Assembly: GCF_003171675.1 (NCBI RefSeq)
Contig: NZ_QFZQ01000007.1
Location: 186,001 to 250,000, forward strand
DNA: 64,000 bases
From: Reichenbachiella versicolor
GTDB taxonomy: Bacteria > Bacteroidota > Bacteroidia > Cytophagales > Cyclobacteriaceae
Direction of reading: 5' to 3'
In this document: positions 25,799 to 34,443 of the stretch, piece after piece
How positions within the stretch are numbered: position 1 is the first letter of the stretch
Layout of the letters: every line of letters starts with the position of its first letter
The notes under the pieces: generated by a model
What the model was told of the DNA's origin: nothing
The model's input: the letters and a program-made list of their open reading frames with translations, nothing else
The model's database searches: none
Made by a program: the position numbers and the translations under genes

Positions 25799-26758
25799 CT
25801 AAAATGGTGCGTAAGAATCTTTCGCTCCTTCTGGCACACTCCATCGTTCACGAGCAGTGACGTTTTCTGGTGCGTTAACTGATGGCTCAGAATCACCAAA
25901 ACTTCCGTAGCTACTTGCTCCTCCGCGAGGAATTTGCATGCGGTCACCGTATAACCATACTACCAAGTTGCTTCTTTGTCCACTTGTGATCGGGTGTGTA
26001 GCATGTGGTACACTTCCTCGGTGGATTATTGCTTTTCCTGGTTCGAAAACAGTTTGTACCGTTTTACCAGTTGTATTGTCATGAAAATCAACTTGTGAAC
26101 CTGTAAACTTCTCATCAGGTAAGTTAATATTGATATTCAAGGTAGCCGCTGAAGCATCAGTATGCGCGTGCAAATCTTTATCCTTATCAGGATTGTACTG
26201 AATAGAAAAACCAAATGTTTGGTTGTCATAGCCATAAGTCCCCAATAACAAACGAGCTACTGGACGCATGTAGCGATCCATGATATCGTTGTAAAATGCT
26301 TGAAAGTTAGGTGCTGCTAAGTGCCCCTCTGATCGTGGATCAAGCATAACTCCAAAACGATTCAATTGAATACCGTATGGTGGACGAGCAGGGATCTGAG
26401 AATTCGCTACCGCTTCTAAATATTTGCGGAATTCTGCTAAACGTTCAAGATCAAAAAACTGCACCGAATATACGCCTGGGATAATCTCTTCCCATAGATC
26501 TGCCACTGCATTTTCTTTCTCTGGGTTTTCCCATGCTTCGTTAATAGCTTTTCGTAGTCGTGGATCTAATAACGAGTCATCAGGAACCAATAGGCTGTCC
26601 TTGTTTTCGATTTCCCATTCTGCCCATGCGTCTTCGAGCAATGTTCGATTGGTGTTCCAAAAACGCGAAACAGATGGTTCTCGATTTAACATTGCTTCAC
26701 GAGAAGGTAAAGTAAGTGCGCGAGCTTGTGCTAATGCATTGTTATCTGTAGTCATCAT
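25799..26758 (-). CDS. 2-oxoglutarate/Fe(II)-dependent oxygenase
   Basis: The 319-residue protein has the double-stranded beta-helix iron site of this superfamily: the HxD pair in DLHAHTDASAATLNININL (about 196-198), the distal His in HRGSVPHATHPITSG, and an Arg ten residues later in GQRSNLVVWLYG that would bind 2-oxoglutarate. It has no signal peptide. Prolyl-4-hydroxylase-like enzymes are the closest pattern, but the substrate is not predictable. Its base composition is visibly richer in G+C than its neighbours, suggesting recent acquisition. It is flanked by gaps and does not appear to be in an operon. Confidence 0.85.
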   Translation of the reverse strand: MMTTDNNALAQARALTLPSREAMLNREPSVSRFWNTNRTLLEDAWAEWEIENKDSLLVPDDSLLDPRLRKAINEAWENPEKENAVADLWEEIIPGVYSVQFFDLERLAEFRKYLEAVANSQIPARPPYGIQLNRFGVMLDPRSEGHLAAPNFQAFYNDIMDRYMRPVARLLLGTYGYDNQTFGFSIQYNPDKDKDLHAHTDASAATLNININLPDEKFTGSQVDFHDNTTGKTVQTVFEPGKAIIHRGSVPHATHPITSGQRSNLVVWLYGDRMQIPRGGASSYGSFGDSEPSVNAPENVTARERWSVPEGAKDSYAPF

Positions 26759-27011
26759 TTTTCTCTGTTTTATTATGATGTAAAGATAGAGTGAGTCAAC
26801 ACCTGCCTTTTGGTAAGAAAAATGTGAATTTTAGTAAAAAACGAGGCTTGATTTGTTTACAGACATTAGAGGGCGAACGGAGAATAGGTCTTTCTGGTAT
26901 TTTTAGATTCTTTTTAGCAATGAAGGTCGTTAAAGCAATCTTTCTAATTTCTATTTCGTTTTATCAATCGTTATTAAGACAAATAGCAGTAAACTTTTCT
27001 AGTAAAAAACT

Positions 27012-27356
27012 ATGCCACATTTTGTAATAGAGTGCTCTGAAAACGTACTCAAACTAAATTCTCCAGAGATAATTATGGAAAGGGTTTATGATATAGCTAA
27101 CTCAACTGAGTTGTTTCATCCGGATGAAATAAAAGTTAGAATTAACCCATATCAACATTACAACACTGGAAATACAAAAGATGATTTCATCCATGTATTT
27201 GCGAATATAATGGAGGGTAGAACTACATCTCAAAAAAGTAATCTATCAAAAACAATAGTTACGAATTTAAACTTGCTTTTTCCTGTTGTTCCAATTATCT
27301 CAATGAACATACGAGATTTCGAGAAATCCACATACGTCAATAAACAAATGATTTAA
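27012..27356 (+). CDS. 5-carboxymethyl-2-hydroxymuconate delta-isomerase family protein
   Basis: The 114-residue protein begins MPHFVIECSENVL, placing the catalytic N-terminal proline (P2) of the tautomerase superfamily in position. It has the CHMI-family segments FHPDEIKVRINPYQHYNTG, DDFIHVFANIMEGRT, QKSNLSKTIV and ISMNIRDFEKSTYVNK. CHMI acts in homoprotocatechuate breakdown, but no other genes of that pathway are nearby, so it may serve a different tautomerase role. The 253-base gap upstream has no feature I can name. Confidence 0.85.
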   Translation: MPHFVIECSENVLKLNSPEIIMERVYDIANSTELFHPDEIKVRINPYQHYNTGNTKDDFIHVFANIMEGRTTSQKSNLSKTIVTNLNLLFPVVPIISMNIRDFEKSTYVNKQMI

Positions 27357-27538
27357 CAAGCTAGAATGTAAATATTTACTTCAATAAAAACTTAGTCTAG
27401 GTCTATGACTGACAATGAGATTATTAATAAAATTGGTATTGATTATCTATTTAATTCGTGACAGCTAGTAAACCATTGCGTATTGTAAAACAAGATAAAA
27501 AACGCCCTTACTGTGAATATTCATGGAGTGTATCTAAT

Positions 27539-28144
27539 CTAACTTTTAGTTGAAGAATAACTATTAAAAATTAGTAAAGCTATAATCAGATTTAGAGGCC
27601 ATGGAAGCCATGCGGATAACTGATAAACAGGCATGAATGATACGCTAGTTAGCAATGGTATCAAAAGCATCGTTCTTTGGGTAATAGCAGTGAAAGTGAG
27701 TGCATAACTCAGGTATGACCATAGTCTATGATTGTATAAATCACTACTCTTAATAGCAAGTAGTGATTTTACAGTAGTAAATAACCACGCTATAGCCAAT
27801 AAAGTGAATCCATATGACGTAATCCATCCTCCCATAGAGAATGGCGCTATCATAATTCCACAGAGGCTGCTAATTCCTACGCTTATAAAATAAGTGTATC
27901 CAAATAGTTTATGGATCAACCTGTTTTTTTCTCTGATACGATTTACAAATTGAAATGGACCTGTAGAAATAGCAACAAGTCCTAATAAGACATGAGCTCT
28001 AAAAACAGACAAATACCAAACATTAGAGGCTATGTCTTTGCTTCTTAAAATACCAGATTGATTTTCATAGAGGTAATGTGCTGACATTACCAGCATAGTT
28101 ATGGCTCCAATAACCAAAAATATAATGAGGGCTTTTTTCTTCAT
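27539..28144 (-). CDS. DUF2306 family membrane protein
   Basis: The 201-residue protein has about five to six membrane helices. It shows the DUF2306 pattern: FRAHVLLGLVAISTGPFQFVNRIREKNRLIHKLFGYTYF and SSDLYNHRLWSYLSYALTF, with paired histidines (RAH, IHK, NHR) that might bind haem or metal. Family function is not known. It is convergent with the CHMI gene; the gap between them holds the palindrome GTAAATATTTAC (27368-27379) without a clear role. Confidence 0.8.
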   Translation of the reverse strand: MKKKALIIFLVIGAITMLVMSAHYLYENQSGILRSKDIASNVWYLSVFRAHVLLGLVAISTGPFQFVNRIREKNRLIHKLFGYTYFISVGISSLCGIMIAPFSMGGWITSYGFTLLAIAWLFTTVKSLLAIKSSDLYNHRLWSYLSYALTFTAITQRTMLLIPLLTSVSFMPVYQLSAWLPWPLNLIIALLIFNSYSSTKS

Positions 28145-28205
28145 CAGGTAAACATGGGCGACTTAATCCAGAATATTTAGCTGATGGGATGAGTAGCAAT
28201 ACAAT

Positions 28206-28239
28206 GATTTGAATGACAATATCCACGATGTGAATGACA
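28206..28239. repeat. Short direct repeat with 21-bp spacing
   Basis: GATTTGAATGACA (28206-28218) and GATGTGAATGACA (28227-28239) are two near-identical copies exactly 21 bp apart. Weaker traces continue on each side. The period matches the larger arrays at 17272 and 51378. It lies between the LytTR gene stop and the DUF2306 start. Confidence 0.5.
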
Positions 28240-28271
28240 TGATTATGTGATGAACACAGACTTAAGCTTTT

Positions 28272-29126
28272 TTAGGTTGACTTTAAAATAGATGACTTTA
28301 CATCTTGTATATACCTCCTAGAAACAGGTACTATAGAAAGGCCATCAGTCAGCGTCAGTTTTAGACCTTGGGCATTCCCAGAAACATCAATTACCTTATC
28401 TAAATTGACCACGAAAGACCGGTGGCATCTAAGTAGATTGGAGGTCTTTAACTGATTTTCAAATGCAGTGAGAGATATTCTATAGGTCGACTTTGACAAT
28501 TTACCCTCATTAAAAAAATACAAATCCGTATAGTTCCCTACCGCTGATGCATACATAAAGCATCGATCTTCAAAAGAAAATATCTCTTCTTTTAAGTCTG
28601 TAATAATTGAGTATACATTATTCTTTAGGAGCAGTTCATTTTTATTTTTTCTCTCTTCAATAGAAAGTGCCACACCTTTGTTGGCTACATCCCTCCTCTT
28701 GTAATCAATCAAAACAAAAAAGGAAAAAGGGATAGTACCCAAAACAAAAGTCCGGTTAATAATCCACCAATAGTTGGACCAATTAAAGCTCAATGAGTTA
28801 ATAAAGTTGGTATAAAGTCCATTTAGTGTGGAGATAACTAATAAAATAACTGAACAGTAAATCATTTGATGTTTCACCTTCCAGCATTCGTCGTTAAATA
28901 CTTGAGGTAAGAAAAACGGTAGAATATTCAAGAAAACGATTAGGACGCTGGTAGATATTAAACCGTAGAAAAGTAAAGACTCAATACTATTTTTACCACT
29001 GGAGATATTTATTTCAAATGGCTCGAAGAATATCAGAAAAAAAGCAATGAATAAGCCAAAAAGTAGAGAAACGATAAGGTTCCTCCTATTAGGGGTCGGT
29101 GCTGGATATTCATTGTTTAGAATCAT
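28272..29126 (-). CDS. Membrane-anchored LytTR-domain transcriptional regulator
   Basis: The 284-residue protein has four transmembrane helices in its first half (about 19-36, 48-70, 84-106, 122-142) and a C-terminal LytTR DNA-binding domain (about 185-280). The latter contains CFMYASAVGNYTDLYFFNEGKLSKSTYRISLTAFENQL, LLRCHRSFVVNLDKV and VPVSRRYIQDVK. There is no receiver domain, so it likely senses a membrane signal directly. Two overlapping dyads lie just upstream of the start. Confidence 0.88.
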   Translation of the reverse strand: MILNNEYPAPTPNRRNLIVSLLFGLFIAFFLIFFEPFEINISSGKNSIESLLFYGLISTSVLIVFLNILPFFLPQVFNDECWKVKHQMIYCSVILLVISTLNGLYTNFINSLSFNWSNYWWIINRTFVLGTIPFSFFVLIDYKRRDVANKGVALSIEERKNKNELLLKNNVYSIITDLKEEIFSFEDRCFMYASAVGNYTDLYFFNEGKLSKSTYRISLTAFENQLKTSNLLRCHRSFVVNLDKVIDVSGNAQGLKLTLTDGLSIVPVSRRYIQDVKSSILKST

Positions 29127-29143
29127 TGATTTATCTTATTCTG

Positions 29144-29170
29144 ACAAGTAACACTTGTTCTAGAGAACAA
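29144..29170 (-). promoter_or_regulatory. Two overlapping dyads upstream of the LytTR gene
   Basis: ACAAGTAACACTTGT (29144-29158, 6-3-6) overlaps TTGTTCTAGAGAACAA (29155-29170, a perfect 7-2-7 palindrome). They are 18-44 bases before the start codon of the LytTR gene. The shared TTGT implies two alternative binding registers. The remaining gene-free sequence to 29476 shows nothing further. Confidence 0.42.
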
Positions 29171-29476
29171 TATAATTAAATCATACTGTTGTCCTTTGAG
29201 TAAAAAGCATCCCTAAATTATTCATAAGAATTTTAATATCTGACAGCTTCAATTCTTCTATAATGTGAGTATTCCAAGTCTATTCCATAATGTGTGTCAA
29301 TTAATTAAAATAAAACAAACCAAAAAATATGAAAGGAATTTGAGAGCGCTTAGACTGAATAGAATAATCAAACCACAACCTAATTTCACCCATTCTACAA
29401 TACATCTTCATAGTACTCAGTATGTAAAAGTGATTTGAATTTCTTTAGTTTTAGATTCAAACATTTTGATTGGATC

Positions 29477-30028
29477 ATGAAAAATGCTGTTCGCTTTGTA
29501 TTCATATTCTTGATAGTAATTCTGTCTTCATTTTTTTCTTTCGGTCAGTTCAATGAGAAACTAGCCACCGAAATAGCCTATCTCAATAAGCGATTTAAAC
29601 TGGATGGTATTGATAGAAGTGAAGCATTAAATACTTTAGACGCTATTTCTTCCAACATACTGGAAACGAAAGTTCTACAATTATTTCCGGGTGAGACTTG
29701 GAAGTATTCTCATACAGTAACCAATACCGGACGTCAATATAGGTCTGGTAGCGCAATGAAAAAACTAGACTTCTCAGCGAATGGTAATGCATTCTTCACG
29801 AAAGGAAAAGGAGACAATGTAAAGACGACCTACTGTAAATGGTCCTATACAGCCACTGAACAGCTCAGGCTGTATCACTATGATTCGCAAGAAAGAGCTA
29901 AGAAAACGCGAACAGATTATTTGAGTATTCACTCTTTATCAAAAGACAGATTAGTCATCCCAAAAATCATCAAGAGCAAAGAATACCCCGGCAAATCTGC
30001 TATATTGTTTCAAGTGTATTTTAGATAA
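29477..30028 (+). CDS. Secreted protein of unknown function
   Basis: The 183-residue protein starts MKNAVRFVFIFLIVILSSFFSFGQ, a signal peptide with likely cleavage after FGQ. The mature region has a helical start (NEKLATEIAYLNKRFKLDGI) and then a beta-rich part containing ETWKYSHTVTNTGRQYRSGSA and TYCKWSYTATEQLRLYHYDSQERAKKTRTDYLSI. I do not recognise the family. I chose the ATG at 29477 because it gives a clean signal peptide; a longer reading from 29435 adds 14 residues. A shared terminator separates it from the convergent pyrophosphatase gene. Confidence 0.72.
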   Translation: MKNAVRFVFIFLIVILSSFFSFGQFNEKLATEIAYLNKRFKLDGIDRSEALNTLDAISSNILETKVLQLFPGETWKYSHTVTNTGRQYRSGSAMKKLDFSANGNAFFTKGKGDNVKTTYCKWSYTATEQLRLYHYDSQERAKKTRTDYLSIHSLSKDRLVIPKIIKSKEYPGKSAILFQVYFR

Positions 30029-30034
30029 TTGGAT

Positions 30035-30068
30035 CAAAAAAAGCGTATCCGAAATTCCGAATACGCTT
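30035..30068 (-). terminator. Terminator of hppA (shared with the convergent gene)
   Basis: AAGCGTAT (30041-30048) and ATACGCTT (30061-30068) form an 8-bp stem around a 12-base loop. On the minus strand it is followed by TTTTTTT-like sequence and lies 45 bases after the hppA stop. Confidence 0.75.
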
Positions 30069-30112
30069 CTCTTAACTTCCAATTCAAGAAATCATAAAAT
30101 AGTTTCTTTCCA

Positions 30113-32476
30113 TTAATTTAGAACTGCTTTACTCTTCTTAGCACAGCAACTTTTCTTGGAACATTTCTTTGGGTTTAATTCTTCTAACGTGTAATCTTTA
30201 ACATCAATAGAGGCTACAGTTTCTGAATTTATCTTAGCCATTTTTTCGCAAGCTTTTTTACAGTCTGGTTTACACTTTATGACAAATTCTGCCCGATGAG
30301 AGTTATCTCCATGTCCTCCTGTACGATAGACTTGACCTAAAATCGGAGCGATTACTAAACCAACTAGACATGTTAACTTGATCAAAATATTCATCGATGG
30401 TCCCGAAGTATCCTTAAATGGATCTCCTACTGTGTCACCTGTAACCGCTGCCTTATGAGCTTCAGAACCTTTATAGGTCATCTCACCATTGATATTGACA
30501 CCCGCTTCGAATGATTTTTTTGCGTTATCCCATGCTCCTCCGGCATTATTTTGGAATATGGCCCAGAGTACGCCTGATACAGCTACCCCTGCCATATATG
30601 ATCCAAGTGCCTCAGGTCCCATTAAGAATCCAATTATTATAGGAGTTATAATAGTAATAGCGCCTGGAAGCATCATTTCTCTCAATGCTGCCTTAGTAGA
30701 GATTTCTACGCATTTGCCATATTGAGGAGTACTCGTTCCTTCCATGATGCCAGGAATTTCCCTGAACTGTCGCCTTACCTCCATGACCATATCCATCGCA
30801 GCCTTACCGACAGACTTCATCGCAAGTGCTGAGAAAACTACTGGAATCATCCCTCCAATAAATAAGGCTGCTAATACATCAGCCTTGAATATATTGATTC
30901 CATCGATTCCTGTGAAAGTCACATAAGCTGCAAATAATGCTAAGGCAGTCAATGCTGCTGAAGCAATTGCAAAGCCTTTACCTATCGCTGCTGTAGTATT
31001 TCCTACAGAGTCAAGAATATCTGTTCTTTCTCTTACTTCTTCAGGTAACTCACTCATCTCTGCTACTCCACCTGCATTATCCGCTATCGGACCAAATGCA
31101 TCTATAGCCAATTGCATAGCTGTTGTGGCCATCATTGCCGAAGCTGCAATCGCTACTCCATAAAATCCAGCTAGTGCATACGATCCCCAAATCGCTACAG
31201 CGAACAGTAAAACAGATGAGAATGTAGAAATCATCCCTGTGGCTAGACCTGCTATAATATTAGTAGCCGCACCTGTAGAAGAATTAGTAACTATGTCCAA
31301 CACCGGTTTTTTACCAAGAGCTGTATAGTATTCGGTAAAATATGATATCAAATAACCAACAGACAAGCCTACCAGTGTAGCATAGAATACATGCCTACTT
31401 GGGATGTCTTTAGCAGCTTCTCCAAAGAAGGCCATCCCTGTAATCGTTTCTGGTAATAACCAGTCTACTAAAAACCAGCCAGCTACTGCCGATATCAAGA
31501 TTGACGATATATTACCAATGTTTAGTGCTTTTTGTACCTCAGCTTCTTTGGCTGAATTGTCTTTGACTGAAATCAAGAACGTACCTATTATAGAAGCAAT
31601 TATACCTACTCCTGCTATCATAATGGGTAGTAAAATAGGTCCCATACCTCCAAAAGACTCTATAACTACTCCTGCCTCTGCCATGTCTTTGATAATATAA
31701 TTACCTAATACCATTGATGCGAGTACAGTTGCTACATATGACCCGAAAAGATCAGCTCCCATACCTGCCACATCTCCGACATTGTCACCTACATTATCAG
31801 CAATCGTTGCAGGGTTTCTGGGATCGTCTTCTGGAATACCGGCTTCCACTTTTCCTACTAAATCAGCACCTACGTCTGCAGCTTTGGTATAAATACCACC
31901 ACCTACTCTGGCAAACAAAGCTATTGATTCAGCTCCTAAAGAAAATCCTGCAAGTGCCTCCAAGACCATCGTCATATTGTCATAAAAGCTTCCAGTGTCT
32001 CCCATGAACATTTTGATGAAGACCAAAAAGAAAAGGCTTAAGCCTAATACAGCTAACCCTGCCACTCCTAGTCCCATTACAGTACCTCCACCAAAGGACA
32101 CTTTTAGAGCATTGGGGAGACTAGTTCTAGCTGCCTCTGTAGTTCTGGCATTAGCTTCTGTAGCGATACGCATCCCGATATTGCCCGCAACTGCTGAAAA
32201 TATGGCACCTACTACAAATGCTGGAACAATCATCCAACTGGTAGTATCTACTAAAGTAGAAATTCCAAATAAGGCTATGGAAGCGACTACTACAAAAATG
32301 GCTAGCAGTCTGTATTCTGCACTGAGAAAAGCAAGCGCTCCCTCTTTTATATTAAGAGAGATTTCTTTCATTCTCTCGTTTCCAGCACTTTGTTTTTTGA
32401 CCCATGCCATTTTGATCAGCATGAAAATAAGTCCTAGGATGGCCAACGCTATTGGCACATAAATCAAGTTACTCAT
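30113..32476 (-). CDS. hppA: K+-dependent membrane-bound ion-translocating pyrophosphatase
   Basis: This enzyme couples pyrophosphate hydrolysis to pumping of H+ and/or Na+ across the inner membrane. The 787-residue protein has about 16 helices and the catalytic segment [44 protein letters not shown] (192-234). The GNTTAA motif (492-497) has Ala where K+-independent enzymes have Lys, so this is a K+-dependent type; many of those pump Na+. The C-terminus is unusual: beyond the last helix (about 712) there is a 75-residue tail with six cysteines (735, 739, 743, 772, 777, 778) and many lysines. Confidence 0.95.
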   Translation of the reverse strand: MSNLIYVPIALAILGLIFMLIKMAWVKKQSAGNERMKEISLNIKEGALAFLSAEYRLLAIFVVVASIALFGISTLVDTTSWMIVPAFVVGAIFSAVAGNIGMRIATEANARTTEAARTSLPNALKVSFGGGTVMGLGVAGLAVLGLSLFFLVFIKMFMGDTGSFYDNMTMVLEALAGFSLGAESIALFARVGGGIYTKAADVGADLVGKVEAGIPEDDPRNPATIADNVGDNVGDVAGMGADLFGSYVATVLASMVLGNYIIKDMAEAGVVIESFGGMGPILLPIMIAGVGIIASIIGTFLISVKDNSAKEAEVQKALNIGNISSILISAVAGWFLVDWLLPETITGMAFFGEAAKDIPSRHVFYATLVGLSVGYLISYFTEYYTALGKKPVLDIVTNSSTGAATNIIAGLATGMISTFSSVLLFAVAIWGSYALAGFYGVAIAASAMMATTAMQLAIDAFGPIADNAGGVAEMSELPEEVRERTDILDSVGNTTAAIGKGFAIASAALTALALFAAYVTFTGIDGINIFKADVLAALFIGGMIPVVFSALAMKSVGKAAMDMVMEVRRQFREIPGIMEGTSTPQYGKCVEISTKAALREMMLPGAITIITPIIIGFLMGPEALGSYMAGVAVSGVLWAIFQNNAGGAWDNAKKSFEAGVNINGEMTYKGSEAHKAAVTGDTVGDPFKDTSGPSMNILIKLTCLVGLVIAPILGQVYRTGGHGDNSHRAEFVIKCKPDCKKACEKMAKINSETVASIDVKDYTLEELNPKKCSKKSCCAKKSKAVLN

Positions 32477-32544
32477 GTATGATTGAATTTTTGTTTGAAT
32501 GTTAAGTCAGTTTTGAGAGTGTCCAAATCTCTCTTCGGTTTAAA

Positions 32545-32552
32545 CAAAGATA
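32545..32552 (-). promoter_or_regulatory. Candidate -7 promoter element of hppA
   Basis: The minus strand reads TATCTTTG, an exact TAnnTTTG match, 69-76 bases before the hppA start. No -33 TTG is seen at the standard distance. Confidence 0.38.
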
Positions 32553-32737
32553 TATGATGACTTGGAATAAAAAAATGAGCATAAACAGTGGATGAGATGC
32601 AATTTTTTAGTTCACTTTACCAAAAGTTAAATAGTGACCCCACCTAAATTATTACGCTTTTTATAATGCTTATCATTATTTGACTATCTTGTACAATCCT
32701 TTCCGAGACAACATTAATTATCAAAAATCTATCATTC

Positions 32738-33382
32738 GTGATGAGTAAGTTTTTCTTCAATGTTACAGTGCTTAGTATTTCACTAGGAGCACTTCATATT
32801 TACTACCTTGGACATAAGGATGTACTGACTTTAGAAAGAGCTGTTGCGCCAATTGAACATTTGACAAATGCGCATCATGCGATTGAAAAAGAACGGTTTC
32901 AAGAAGGGTATAAAGAAATCGAAAAAGCCATATTCGGCATGAAGATAATCGAAAAAAATGCAGATTCTACGGCTATGAAGTTTGTTGATGAAGCTATTGA
33001 AGATCTCAAATTGGTCGAAATAGAAATCAAGAATGACTCCGTAATAATGGATGATCTTAACCATGCTTTCTTTAATGCTTTGAACTCAATCGCTTATGCC
33101 AATTTAAGAATTTCAGAAAATAGACTTGAGCATGGTCAAAAGTTTAAAGCAATGAACCTTTTAAGTATTTCATTCCGAGAAATGCTATCCTCTCTAGAGT
33201 ATGCTACGACTAGTACTCAAAAAAAACATGAAGAAAAAGCTGTGGCTGATGTAAGAAAATTTTTAAAGGACCTCAAGCAAGCAGATTATATTCATGATAT
33301 CGATCTTCAATATCATCTTGAGTATGACACCATCAACGACCATGTAGAGGAAACCTTTGAGCCGATGGAGGTTACTCATTGA
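32738..33382 (+). CDS. Helical exported or membrane-anchored protein of unknown function
   Basis: The 214-residue protein has an N-terminal hydrophobic stretch (FFFNVTVLSISLGALHIYYLG) that is either a signal peptide or an anchor. The rest is almost entirely alpha-helical and charged, with segments such as VAPIEHLTNAHHAIEKERFQEGYKEIEKAIFGMKIIEKNADS and ANLRISENRLEHGQKFKAMNLL. It could form helical hairpins resembling a TPR-like or four-helix fold, but I do not recognise a family. It is 69 bases upstream of the methyltransferase gene, which has its own promoter. Confidence 0.75.
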   Translation: MMSKFFFNVTVLSISLGALHIYYLGHKDVLTLERAVAPIEHLTNAHHAIEKERFQEGYKEIEKAIFGMKIIEKNADSTAMKFVDEAIEDLKLVEIEIKNDSVIMDDLNHAFFNALNSIAYANLRISENRLEHGQKFKAMNLLSISFREMLSSLEYATTSTQKKHEEKAVADVRKFLKDLKQADYIHDIDLQYHLEYDTINDHVEETFEPMEVTH

Positions 33383-33402
33383 TTCTAAATATTAATACGT
33401 CA

Positions 33403-33430
33403 TTGACTTATGGCTAAAACTCTATATTTG
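33403..33430 (+). promoter_or_regulatory. Promoter of the methyltransferase gene
   Basis: TTG (33403-33405), a 17-base spacer and TATATTTG (33423-33430) exactly match the Bacteroidota promoter consensus in sequence and spacing. This is the best promoter in the window. The predicted transcript start is about 15 bases before the TTG start codon at 33452. Confidence 0.65.
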
Positions 33431-33451
33431 CGCTGATCAAAATTTGCGTAA

Positions 33452-34222
33452 TTGAAGTCAATCATAAGTTTTTTCTTGAGGTTCGTACCTCGTAAGTATT
33501 TACAGCTATTCAGTCATATAGGACTGCAGGTTCTGAAAGTATGGTATCGTGGTAATAAAGTTGAGTGTACAGTCTGTCAAAGTACATTTTCAGAATTCTT
33601 ACCTTATGGAAGATTAGTTTCAAGATCCAATGCACTTTGTCCCAATTGCCTTGCTCTAGAACGACATCGTTTGCTTTGGCTGTTCTTAAATCAAAAGACC
33701 AGCTTCTTCGAACAAAAGTTAGACGTTCTACATATTGCTCCTGAATTATGCTTTATGGATAGGTTCGAAAAAGTTCATGGTGATAGATATATCACCGCAG
33801 ACATCGAATCACCATTAGCCAAAGTCAAATTGGACGTGCATGATATTCCATATCCAGAAGCTAATTTCGACGTAGTTTTTTGTAACCATGTCATGGAGCA
33901 TGTAACAGATGACTATAAGGCAATGTCTGAGATTTTCAGAGTTTTAAAGCCAGGAGGCTTCGCAATATTACAAATACCTCTGTTTCACCCATTGAAGGAT
34001 GAAACCTATGAAGACCCTACGATCACAGACCCTAGAGAACGAGAGACAGCTTTTGGTCAAGATGATCATGTGAGAATGTACGGTAAAGACTATGCTGACC
34101 GAATTAGATCAGTGGGTTTTGAAGTAGAAGAGAGCAAATACGTAGAGGAGTTTTCACCTGAGGAACAAAAAAGATACGCCTTACCAACTGACGAAATTAT
34201 TTTCTATTGTAAGAAGAAATGA
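33452..34222 (+). CDS. SAM-dependent methyltransferase with N-terminal zinc-ribbon-like motif
   Basis: The 256-residue protein has a class I methyltransferase core (about 88-200): DVLHIAPELCFMDRF, then DIESPLAKVKLDVHDIPYPEANFDVVFCNHVMEHVTDDYKAMSEIFRVLKPGGFAILQIP. Ahead of it is a CxxC pair set (CTVCQS at 39-42 and CPNC at about 63-66) that may bind zinc. The combination is seen in methyltransferases near glycosylation genes, but the target is unknown. The start is TTG, because no ATG lies between the promoter and the conserved region. Confidence 0.85.
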   Translation: MKSIISFFLRFVPRKYLQLFSHIGLQVLKVWYRGNKVECTVCQSTFSEFLPYGRLVSRSNALCPNCLALERHRLLWLFLNQKTSFFEQKLDVLHIAPELCFMDRFEKVHGDRYITADIESPLAKVKLDVHDIPYPEANFDVVFCNHVMEHVTDDYKAMSEIFRVLKPGGFAILQIPLFHPLKDETYEDPTITDPRERETAFGQDDHVRMYGKDYADRIRSVGFEVEESKYVEEFSPEEQKRYALPTDEIIFYCKKK

Positions 34223-34327
34223 GGTTATCGATCCAAAAAAGCACGGGATATCCTCGGCAGTTTATCTAAGTCCACTCTAACGGTTAGACAATTAAATCCA
34301 AAGTAATTAGGTTATTTCTAACTATTT

Positions 34328-34361
34328 AAAAGAGGCTACCTAATGAAAGGTAGCCTCTTTT
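34328..34361. terminator. Bidirectional terminator
   Basis: AAAAGAGGCTACCT and its exact complement form a perfect 14-bp stem with a 6-base loop and A/T-rich tails on both sides (ending TTTTATTTTTTAA on the plus strand). It lies between the convergent methyltransferase and NHL lipoprotein genes and should serve both. Confidence 0.88.
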
Positions 34362-34443
34362 ATTTTTTAACTAACTTAAACCTTTAAACTACATATTACA
34401 TTCCAATAACTTTTAAAGGTTTTGAACTTTATCAATGAGTTTC

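Noticed and set aside
26791-27027. Plus-strand frame of 78 codons before the CHMI gene
   Set aside because: No conserved pattern; it runs into the CHMI start in another frame and is most likely chance.
27368-27379. Palindrome GTAAATATTTAC as a terminator or operator
   Set aside because: It is A+T-rich, short and between convergent 3' ends with no T-run; such palindromes occur by chance in this composition.
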